Shown piece after piece: positions 50,001 through 62,000 of a DNA stretch of 64,000 nt. A program made the position numbers and the translations under genes. The DNA comes from Distichodus sexfasciatus (taxonomy: Eukaryota > Chordata > Actinopteri > Characiformes > Distichodontidae): positions 310,001 to 374,000 of the forward strand of contig JAVGVS010000046.1 in NCBI GenBank assembly GCA_032718565.1. Direction: 5' to 3'. Each line of letters begins with the position of its first letter. Within the stretch, counting starts at the first letter, position 1. The notes beneath the pieces were generated by a model. That model was not told where the DNA came from, did not search any database, and worked only from the letters and a program-made list of their open reading frames with translations.

Positions 50001-53000
50001 ATTGGTCAATTAAAAGCATTTTTCTCTTATCTGATTGGTCACTTCCACACTACTATGAAAATGTGGGAACTGGTCCAATAGAAAGGGAGGCGCTTGCAAA
50101 ACCGAACGTTTGAATGTGTGACCCGATCTGCCGTAATGAGTTGGAAGTCGGCGTTCTATTTATTTAGATACGGGCCGATTATGTTGAAAAACATCACAAA
50201 AATAGCGATTTTTCTTTTTTGGAGACCAGATTAATTTTGAAGACCTTTTCTTTCATATAAGACCAAAAAAGAAAATCAATATTTTGTGATGTTTTTCAAC
50301 ATAATCGGCCCATTTATCTGGATCTAATGTGAACGTCTCAAAGATCTACCAGTTGATTGTGATCGATGGGTTGGCAACCCCTGTCATAGACTTTCAATAT
50401 TTATTTAATGGATACTAAATCCATTAAATGGCTTTGTGATCAGATGGTTGCCAGTTGAAGTTCCAGATTGGTAAATGTGCCACTGAAGCACTGCTTTGCC
50501 AAAAAACTGCCCACTGTTCCTGCATGGTTTGTTCAATTGCATTTTGTTTGCAAGTTTCTATGTATGAAATTCCAGTAAGAACCACTACAAAATTATTGGG
50601 CTGGTTTCTTGCTCATGGACTAAGTTGCAGATACAATGGAGATTCACCACTAAAATTCAAAGATAGTCTAGGCTTAGGCTTAATCATTGACTGGGAAGCT
50701 GGCCCATAGTGTTTTCTAAATGATTTTTCTTGATTAATCAAGCAATAATAATAAAGATTTAGATGTACCGATGGAATATAGAGGTAATGTGTATGTTCCG
50801 CATGGCTCAGTGTGTCTCAAGTATGCATAGTCCCTAAAATAATGCTTAAGAAGCTATCACTTGAACGTCTCCTCACCTATGGTGTCACATCCTATTCAAC
50901 ATCATAGTATAAAAATGAAATATTTCTGAGAGCTTTTACAAAAATAATCTTTTGGAACAGGGACTTCACTTTCAGTAGGTTTGGAGGAGGACGTTGAGTT
51001 TATCAGTTCTGTTAAAACTGACACTGCAATCAGAAATGCTGATGTGGCTAACAATGAATGAAAGCTAATGAGGCCATTTTAGCATAAGTCAGGGATGACA
51101 CGGCTACCCAGGAGCTCCATTTGGCTGTCACGGTGAAAGGCGAGGGAGGGACATTTTGGACGATATACAGTATGAGTCGCCATTTCTGCCTCGGCTGCCG
51201 TCAGTGTCCCTGCTGACAACCCTGAACTCCTACTCTAGGAATTTTAAGTTAAATTTTTACCCAGGTGCCTCTGGCAACATCTGCTAATTTTACATATTAA
51301 TGAATGCAAGAAGTCTGAATTATGCTGGCCAGAGCACAGGCTGCATTTGGCTGAAAGCGTCTCTCCTGTCCGCAGGTACACAGCTGTGGTGATGCCAGTT
51401 CTTTACAACACGTCTCACAGCTCTCGCAAAAGAGTGTCAGTCATGATTGGCACAGTGTGGATCCTGGCCTTCGCCGTCTCCTGCCCCTTGCTGTTTGGGT
51501 TCAACACCACAGGTAAGGACATATAATGAAAAAACATAAATTCTAATACATTCAAGTACCTTGCAAAAACATAATCAGCAACACAATATTAAATCATGGC
51601 TATGATTCATAGACACCAGGGGACTTTAAGCATTCTATTTCTTTTATATACTTTTTTCACAAAATGATGAAATAGAAATGTTAAAAATCATTAAAACAAT
51701 TGAGCATAATTATACAATTAATTTATTCACAATTATTATTAGATCATGCTTGATTATAATTTAGTTCCATCGAAAATGTGATTTGTCTGGGAACTGATTA
51801 TCAGAAGAGTTTATGATTAACAATGTGTGACATCCACTTTAAAAAGCCAAATAAGTAAGTATTCCAAACTATTAAGCAACAGTTCTGCACTTCAGCATCT
51901 TCATTAAACAGTCCATTTTGATTGAAATACAGATATTGATATAGTTTTTACTCAGTAGTACAATGCCTATTTGGTAAATGTTAAAGGGAGTTAACAGGAG
52001 CTTATCAGAAATGTAAGTTAATATTAATTTTAGTTCGGAACTAAAGATTCAGACATAAAAGGGAGGTGACAAGTTTGAGATCAGTTTGTTCTGTGAATAG
52101 ATATCTGTGAATAACCATTAACATACTCAAGTAGGTGGTGGCAGAATAGAATAAGTGATAGAATAATTGGACATGAACCAATAGGTCATTAATAATGATT
52201 TGTTTAAACCTGTCTATATGCACAGCACTCTGTAACTCTTGAGCCACCCATAATTTCTTGAAACGTTTTAAGGAAATTGTGATACAGTGATATATTGCAG
52301 CATGTAGAAACATACATGTAAATTCAGTTTTTTCAAAGAAAGTCTAGCTCATTGGGAGCAGAAGATGAAGAAATTATTTAAGGTTTAACCTGTCATAATT
52401 ATAACAGCACCTCTGATAAAGACTCTTGTCCACTAGGGCTGCACAATATATGGTTTCAGCATCGATATCGCAATGTTCAATAATCACATTGCAAGAGCCT
52501 GCAATGTCAAGTAAGATAAATTAAATTAATTAATTAATTACGTCATGTTGCATCTTTTTTAGTACTGGATACAAAAGGAAAACTCAATCTCTTCTCATTT
52601 TTATTAACAGTAATTCACAAGAGATGCCTGCCAGATACGGCATCATTTACTAAAATGTAAAGTCTAGGAGAAGACGGTAACAATGGAGATTTTTAAAAAT
52701 TGTCATTATTTTTTATTTCTATGCGTCTACACTTACATTCAAGATCAGAACTCTAGAAATAGAGTTCTAGAAATATCAATTCTTTCTGAATACAGCTATT
52801 TCATGTCTTTTGGTAAAAAAAAATAAAAATAAAAATATTGCAGTAAAAATATATTGCAACAACAAAAAAATATTATATGTAATTTTTTCCCCAATATCAT
52901 GCAGCCATAATGTCTACTAACCGAGCTGTCATTTGCTGCTTTATATCACTGAAAACTAGTTCAGAGGCCAACCGTAAGTAATCTGATCAGAGTTTTTCCG

Positions 53001-56000
53001 GGTGGCTGGTGCCATTTAGACCTTTTCAATGAGTGTCTGTTTAAGATTTGCAAATAAATTGCTTGGAACAAACTCCCCAGCCTATTAATTTGTGTAATCA
53101 GTTAATTAGTCTCATGCTGAGATGTAATGTGCGGAAACATACAAATAATTTCTGCCACAGTCCCAGTGGATTTTTCCTGCTGGATTCTAAAGGGCTGATG
53201 GTGAGAAGGTGCCAAGATATTTATTTGTCACCATAGAAACAAGATCCCCTCGATGTTAAGGGGCACAAAGATGCTAATGCAGCAAACAAAGAATAAAAGT
53301 AAACAATGACTTTTTAAATAAACCACGCATTGTGTATTCATTCTTAGAGCCTTTGGGCAGAATGTCTATTTTACGTTATAACTAAGGTTGTCACCCATAC
53401 TTAATTATCACATTGCAGATTTAGTTTTTACACTTTCTATTACGCTGTCAAGCTAGTAGTGATACTGATATGTACATAAAGTCCAGCGATGCTGCTGTGT
53501 CTTATACGCTGGTAGCAGCACAACACTCACCAGCATGGCACTACCATGTCAGTGTCACCGCTGTGTTGACAATGAGCCAAAACCGAAATTAAAGCAGCTC
53601 ACCTGGGTTTCTGTGGTCAGACACCGAATGAAGGTGCAACTTGTAGCGAAATGCAACCCCTTACAAAAACAAAATGTTTGCGGCAAATGTGTGGTTAATT
53701 TGTAGCAAACAGTGGAGTTTGCCAGAAAATGTTGCCACAAGTTTGCTATTGTCAGCCACTAGTGACAAACTTGCGGCAATGTTCTGGCAACAATGACAAA
53801 TTGGCGCTAGTGGTAAATGTATTTGCCAGTGATTTGGCAAAACAATTTGCCAGTAATGACAGACTTGTAGTGAACTTTTGGTGACAAACTTGCCAGGTAC
53901 ATAAGTTTTCCACAAAGTTTGCCAAAACTCCACCACAAGTTTGCCACAAACTTAATTTGCACCTGAAAATAATCCTCTGCAAATTTGCAGCAACATTGTT
54001 AATGGCAACTGTTGGCCAGAAGCCAGAAAAAATTGTAAGTGACGTGATTCTCTCCTAAAGCTGCCCTCACAAAAATGTTAAATGTTGCAAACTTTGTGGA
54101 AAATTTATGCACCTGGCAAATTTGTCACCAAAAGTTCACTACAAGTTTGTCATGACTGGCAAATTGTTTTGGCAAATCACTAGCAAATACATTTACCACT
54201 AGTGCAGATTTGTCATTGTTGTGAGAATATTGCCGCAAGTTTGCTACTAGTGGCTGACAATGGCTAACTCCATCGGTTGCCACAAATTAACCACAAGTTT
54301 GCCACAAACCTGCCGTAAACATTTTGTTTTTGTAAGGGTGTGCAGAGAAAATGAAACAATTATATAGAGTGCTGTGCAAAACTATTTCCCCCTCGGTTGC
54401 AAAAGTGAAACGTACAGCTTAGTGTAATGCTGATATCAGAGCAGGATCAGATCAGCACTAGTGGACACCACTATTATACTCAAACATCCTCACAGAGGGT
54501 CATCAGGAACCCACCTCATATAATGTGATCTGAGACTGCAGACTGTTTAAGGTAGATAAATATGTACAGAGAAAATGTACACTAAATGTAGTAACGAATA
54601 ATCAGTGCTGAATACTGCTGAGAAATTGTACACAATCACATATTAAATCTAGAAAGTGCATACAAGGTGAATTTTCTAAATATAGAATATCAGAGGTGGG
54701 CAGTTCTAATAATATGACCACTGAGATTTTTTTCTATCCTCATGTACTTTACACTCCTACTATCTCCTTCGTTTATAATCTGTGGTATTTGTGGTGTGTT
54801 TGTACTGTATGTGTGTGTTACAGATGACCCCTTGGTATGCTCCATTTCCAACCCGGACTTTGTCATCTACTCCTCAGTGGTGTCATTCTACCTGCCTTTC
54901 GTGGTCACCCTGCTGGTCTATGTGCGTATTTACATCTTCCTCAGGAGGAGGAGGAAGAAGATCACGTTCCGCCAAGCCAGCAGCGACGTTCGGCCGGGAT
55001 CTGGACAATTGTCTGTGGTAAGATCAGAGCGGTTGTTACCAGTGTTGTGGAAGCTACGTTTAAACGGTAGCTTTTCAAGCTACAATCTATTTACAATTGA
55101 AAGTATCTTAGCTAAAGCCAAGCTACTGCTTTTTATCAAGTAGTTAGCCACACTACTAGCTACGGGAAAAAGTACATCCAAATTATTTCACAGCCACAGA
55201 TTCTTGCCTCAATCTTTGCCAAAGTGGACATCGTCTGACTCCATCTTGCGACTAGAGGTGTGAACCTTCACTGGTCTCACGATTCTATTCGAATACGATT
55301 ATCAGGTCAACGATTCGATTTGATGCGATACCTCATTGCATCACGATGCATCCCAGTGCATCCCATCAATTTTTCGACATTACGTCACATTGCACGCAGA
55401 TTGGGCATGGAACGCAGATCAGGCAGCCATAGTTACTACCGGGATGTTCTTTTTAATTACAATGTTTATGATGTAGCCAGAAAATCACCAAGCAATGTCA
55501 TTATGATATAACCCAGGGGTTTTCAACTGCTTCTGTCCCTGGGGCCACCACTGAGACTTTTTTCTATTACTTTTTAGATATTTGCGTTAAATGCATTATT
55601 CATAAAGATAGCTTCACAGCGAGGTCATGGGTTCGATCCCCGGATCGGCCGCAGGGCCTTTCTGTGCGGAGTTTGCATGCTCTCCCCGTGTTCGCGTGGG
55701 TTTGCTCTGGGTGCTTTTGTTTCCTCCCGCAATCCTAAAGCATGCAATATAGGTTAATTGGTGTGTTGCCGCCTGCCCAGGTTTGGTCCCCACCTTGCGC
55801 CTATAGTTCCTGGGATAGGCTCCGTTGGGGACTCCGACCCCAGTTGGTATTTAGTGGTTCGGAAAATGAATAAATGAATGAATGAATGAATGAATTAATG
55901 AAATAATTTTTAAAAAGTGATTTCAGCAGTGAAACTGGACTGCATGTCACGGACCACTCGCAATGCTGCAGCAGGCCGCTGGTTGAAAACACCCCATAAT

Positions 56001-59000
56001 ATAATCGATTATGGTCTGCCACTGCATCAATGCAGAATCGTCCATGTCTGCATCACGATATATCAATTGTGATTATTTTCAACCTCCCTACTCGCAACTG
56101 CCGAGAGCGTGCTGTGATGAGCTGGCACGGTAGCCTATCAGATGCCACTTCTGCCGATTGAACACCAGTCAGAAACACCAGCTAGTTGAAAATACCTGTC
56201 TTTGTAAAGAGACTTATTTTGTCACAATTAAGCATTTTGCCATGCAAAATCACTTAATGTTTAAAAAAGTATTTACTTTTAAAGCTACAACATTTAAAAG
56301 CTACAGAAAACTGTAGTTAAGTTAGTAGAGCTGTGACTTAGTAGTTAGCTAATCCCCAACTGGTTTTTACACATACCTCCTCTCCAACCACTTCACTATA
56401 TAGTGTCCTCCCAGCATCATCCTTCGATTACCAAACAAGATATTTATAGAAACATCTTATCCACAGAGGGATAGTTTGGATTTCAATGCTGCATTCCGTT
56501 TTGTTATTCAAGCCACAATGGTACACATTAGACTTGGATCGCGGCCCACGCCAGTGTCGAATTCCACAGCTTCAGGAAAGAACTGGATCCGTTTGGCTTT
56601 TGTTGGGAAGCATTATTGGACTATGTCACTGAGGGAGGTCGTGTCACTGAGCAACAGTGCATCCCTGATCGGTGGACTTTTTTTTTTTTTGCGTATCACT
56701 GGCTATGCTTGAAAGTGAGCACACCAAGGTTTTGGAAGGGTTCCAGTGAACCCATTCTGGTGCTGTAAACACACTCCTGGAATTTTATCCCAAAGTTTAG
56801 TTCCACTTAAAAGAGGGATATGCTTGAGGGGGTGGAAGCTTTTTAAGATGTCTTGAAAGTTTTTTCCTGTTTTATCAAAAAAGCCTTTTCTCTCTCCACA
56901 TCCAATTTTAATAACGTTTCGTACGAGAATGAAAGCTGTGTGACTGAGATGTGTGTGTGCAGAAAATCATGGAATATTCCAGTGTGTGCTACTATTACTA
57001 TACTATTTTTATATGTTTTTATGAACACTGCCTGCACTGTCTGTATTATCCGACAATGATAAATGACCGTATTACAGCCACACATGCTACATAATTAAGC
57101 TTTACAACACAAGTGATCCAACTTGGTCAATTTAGTGTAGAAGCCATCAGCGTCGGCTTAGCATGTGCAATCCTTTGACCTGTAATTATTATCTGAAATT
57201 TTACTCTCATGAACAATTACGATGAAAGTGGATTACACTGCCCAGAGAGCAAGTTATTTCGGGTTTCTGACATTTATGTAGGGAAAATTTGTGCATTTTA
57301 ATGGCAAATCAGGATCAGGGCTATTAAATCACCCCAGACAAATCTGTAGGGCCCATGTAGATGTTCCAATGAAGTTTAGATGAAATATTCCATCTAAGGT
57401 TAAATAGGTTTGGAACCAGGGGTGTAAATCCCAAATCATCACAACACGATATTATATTCATTCCGTGGACCACAGTTCAACATCTGCTGAAATCATTAAG
57501 ACCATAAAGCATCATATGATTTTGATTTGTTTCAATTCAGGAGCCAGAAATCCTCATTTAGATGGCATGCTGACTATATCATATGAATGGAATTGTGTTA
57601 AATCAGCATATTGCACCATAAAAAGCAACTAAAATATAATTTGACATTTTTCATTTTGAACTACAGCCCACAGTAGCCTTATGTCGTGATGCTTAGTAAA
57701 AGTTGTGACAAAACCAGCTGATGCACTTGGGCAGTTGGTAGCGTAATGGCTAGGGAGTTGACAATCCAGGTCCCGGGCCGGTAAAGGTACTACTGAGGTA
57801 CTCATGAGCGAGGTACCGTCCCCAAGCACTGCTCCATAGGCTCTGCCAGAGATGCCCACCGCTCCTTCACAGATGGGTCAGATGCAGAGGTCACATTTGG
57901 TTGTGGAGCACTGTGGTGCTGTGTTGTGTTTACGATGACAAATGATCACTCGCTTAAATTGAATTAACTTGCTTGGCGAGTGGCGTTACCATAAGTGTGG
58001 CTCATTGATCACTGAATCAGTGAGATTGATGTATCATTACTCCCCTATTTAGAACTGACTTGGAAGGGAGGCCAATTGGTTTAACCGGTTGCTGATGTTA
58101 GAGGTGTTGGTGGGACGTGATTGTCGCCTGTGTGGATCTGTGTGGAAAATGATCCTATAATTCAGGTGAGACATAAAAGTGAGGGTATTTATAACAAAAT
58201 CCAGTACAGAAACAGGACACGTACACGCCTGGTGCTAGACATATCAGCCAGAAGATGGGGCGCTTCTTAAAACCACAGATTAGCAGGAAAGGACAGCTCC
58301 TGAACACTGAAAAGCACTCATACACATTTTATCACGTGAGTTTTTTTCTGCAAAATACTAGCATATTGGGATTTCTTTAATTCTATAGTTGGGTAATATG
58401 ATACCATTTCTAAACATTTCAAATTACTGTTCATAATTATTTTAATTATTTTACAAAGATGATAATTTATAATCTATTCACACTTTATTTTAGAACAAGT
58501 TTTTTGTCTAGAGTTTTGTCCTTTCTCAACTTCTGTCAGTTTGATGCCCCATGTCCTTTTGTGGGATTTATGAGGGATTTTTTGCCTATGCTAATTAACA
58601 ACAATCGGCACATGCTTTCAATTGAGGGACTAATCGTTACAAGAACTACCTTCAGTTTGGCTGCTTAAGAATATATCATGGTTCTGACTTTTCACAGGCC
58701 CTAAATGACACCCAAATGACACTTTTCACAGGCCCTAAATCAGCATATGATATAGTCTTATACTGAACGCTGGCTCTCAAATGGAATTTAATCGAAAGGA
58801 CATTGTATATTTGTGATACTGGCAGACATTGAATCACCGTACGCTATATCTAAACTTGTGGTTTACACCCCTATTATTAATTCCAAAATTTTCCCTCGCT
58901 TGTTCATTTTCTCCTCTCAAACCTCTCTTTTCACTCCCTTTCCTCCACAGGAGACCTGCTTGCAGGAGGAGGCTCGCCAAGACAGACGTGACCTGTCGCC

Positions 59001-62000
59001 CATCAGGATCAACGTGCTAAATGTGGGTATAACCGTGCGAGTGTGTGTGCTCCATGTGTCAGACTTTCTCTAAATATATGTGGCGCACTAGACTGGAGTA
59101 TGTTAGCAACGCTACCAACTTAACTACTTTTTTCAGTAGCTTATCAGTAGCAAAGCTACTCTTAAAACGCTGTAGTCTTAAAAGCAGCTACTTTTAACTA
59201 ATAGTCATGAAGCTCGGCAACATGCTACACCTTTTTCTCTTTACAAAGACAGTTATTTTCAACTACCAGGTGTTTCTGATTGGCGTTGAATTGGCAGAAT
59301 TAGTATCAGATAGTCTAACATCCCAACACGGTGAATGCTTATGGTTCGTTCCATTTGCCGTTGGTGCTCGGTTTCTGAGCGGTTTTCCGAGGCCTGAAAC
59401 TGGAAGTGACGACACGCAAACCCCCATTTTTCAGTCATTCGACCAAATATCTCAGAGCAACACAGAGTACCCCAAGTTCTGAATCCAAGATGGCTACTCA
59501 GTGTAAAGACTGTAATAAATACTTCGATTTTTTACATTTTTAGCAATTTAGTGTTGCTTGTGTCTAACTTGGTCAGCTGTGCACATAATACAGTGTCGTT
59601 ATAGTCGATAGACGTGTTGCTACAGTAATGTTATACATGAAATACCGCGTTATGTGTCGTTTATCAAGTGTCGATGCTATATTGGCTGGTCGGGTCGATG
59701 TTTCTAAAAACAAATGACTAGCCTAGTTAACCGAACATAAAAACAAACAGGATCAGTAACTTGAGACGGACAATTCTGATAAAAAAGGTATTTACAAAAT
59801 CATCTATCCGAGTTCAACTCTCCTGTGGCAAATGGAACGCATCCACTTTGGTTTTCACTGTATTTTTAGTGGATGTGACATAATCTCGTCAACCGAATCT
59901 CGAATCCAGTGGCAAATTGAACATTATTGCGTCGCAGTGTGTTCTTGGCAACTATGAGATGGAGTCCACACATTACATTGTTAATGATATGGATTTTCCT
60001 ATTACTTTTAACATTATTCTCCACATTTTTATTTTATGTGTATCTTACAGCACAAATATTTATTACTGGATGAAACAGTTTGGATGTAATTAGCTACTTT
60101 TTCTCTGTAGCTTATAGCATAGAAAATGACTTTTAATCAGAAGTAGATTAAAAACCTACTATTAAAAAGTTATTTCCCCAACAATGGTGGGGTATTTCTA
60201 TCTTTATTAATGACTGCAGAGGGTTTACGCCAATATTCCAGGCAGCTAAGCTTGCTCTTTTTTTAGCCGTACAAGTCAGTTTTTCGCTCTCTGTGCTGCT
60301 GCGTTCTTCGCCCAGAGGCTGTAAGCTGTAAGCTGGAATATTTTTTGCCTTCCTGAAACCACCGCCCTTGACGATACGTCTCGCTTGGTGCTCCAATCCC
60401 CTCGCTCCGGCTCTGGCTGCCACACTGCGTTCGTCACACCAATTTCCACTTTACCAATGATGACTTCACAGATGAACAGAGTAGCCAACTTTAATTTGGC
60501 CGTGTGCGCCACACTTTGCTGCACAGCTTCTCTACATAAGAAACAACTGACAAAACTCCAATGTCCAAGAACTCATGCAGAATTAGTCAGTCATGTGGGA
60601 TTTTTACATACCACGGGTTGTAAATGTTTTCTTATGTGACTAGGACTTCAGAAAGAGAACAAACAGAGAGGGGAAGACAGGTTTGACATCTAGCAAAGGA
60701 TCAAACATTGACCTGGTGGTGCAAAAACAACACCCAACATAACTGCAATAATGTAATTCTCTTTTTCAGTCTCTGCGCGATTGCTCTTCCGTTCAGACTT
60801 TAAATCAGAACTTAAAACATTTCTGTTTAATGATCTTCTTTCCCACGTATCTTAGAGGTTTTGCATGAATGTGTTTTTTAAGTGAGTGATTATTTGTCAC
60901 TGTGAACACAGCACAGCACACAGTGCTGCACCACAAAATGTGACCTCTGCATTTGACCAATTTGTGAAGGAGCAGCTCTTGCTCAGGGACCTAATGATGG
61001 TAGTGCCATAGGTAGGAAAAGTCAAAGTAAACTTTATTGTCATCTCCGTTATATACTGTACAAGTATACAGAGGGACGAGACGACGTGGCTCCAGTTTTA
61101 ACAGTACAAAGAACAAGGAACAAAGAACAAATAAGGCACATAGAATAAACAATATATAAATACAATATAAAATATACACTTTAAACTAGAAGTAGAAAGA
61201 GAGACAATTTGGTTACATAAGGTATTCACCCTACAATTAGTCATAGAGCTGTCTTTTACACTGAATGTGTATATTAGTTTCAATTTAGTTGTTTTAAGCG
61301 TATCCCACAGCTCAAATGTTATGTCTTACTGGATGAAATAGCTTTGATGTAGCTAGCTACTTTTTTCTGTAGCTTGTAAAGTAGTGTAGCTAACTACTTT
61401 ATTAACAAGAGTAGCTTTCTGTAGCTTAGCTACTTTTAATCTTAAGTAGTTTGTTGCTTTAAAAGCTACAATTTAAGAATAGCTTCCTCAACACTGCAGG
61501 AATCTTTGCTTTTAAGTATTGGTTTCAGGTACTCTGTAGTTACCAAATATATCACTGAGAGTATGAAACCTTGGAATAAACCAATAATCAAAGCGGAACA
61601 CAGATTCACTCAACAGAAGTTAACACAAAACTAAAAAATATATAAATTATATAATTTTAATTCTCCATTACAATTCTCATTCAGATGAAGGAGTCGCTGG
61701 TTTGTTTGCGATAAAACAGCTAACAACATTGACACGTAAGGCCAGTTCTAAAGATGTGCTACATTGCCGGGAGCTAAAAACCTCCAACTCTCTCCAACTC
61801 ACTTGCAGTTGGAGAGCACAGAGAAGTCGTCTCGCCCTCGCCTGCTCCCGGGCTGCCTGCGGCGCAAAAAGCCACGAACCGTCCCGGCCGAAAACTCCTT
61901 GCTGCCCCCAGTGGACACGCACAACTACTGCAGCATCAGCCAGGCCTCCTTCGCCCGAACTGAACAGGATCCCAACCGCGAAGAAGAGGAGGAGGAAGAG

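Larger units (their letters stand above)
47323..51375. other. drd3 intron 2, downstream part
   Basis: Contains short microsatellites (tg)n near 47460 and (ga)n near 47900-48080, a reverse family C SINE (49025-49290), a LINE 3' fragment (49718-49835) and a 140-base hairpin (50172-50312). No coding sequence was recognised; small frames are chance. Confidence 0.45.
55040..56362. mobile_element. 'AGCTAC' hAT-like element with nested insertions
   Basis: Ends cagtgttgtggaagctac and agctaatccccaactg are imperfect inverted termini. Flanks gttgttac (55032-55039) and gtttttac (56363-56370) match at 7 of 8. It starts 22 bases after the drd3 exon 4 donor. A second hAT (55253-56090) is nested inside, which itself holds a SINE. 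Relatives lie at 59095-60180, about 61300-61497 and 62217-63312. Confidence 0.72.

Noticed and set aside
53661..53982. Cysteine-containing frames of 76-91 codons
   Set aside because: They are translations of the fold-back element's repeated words.
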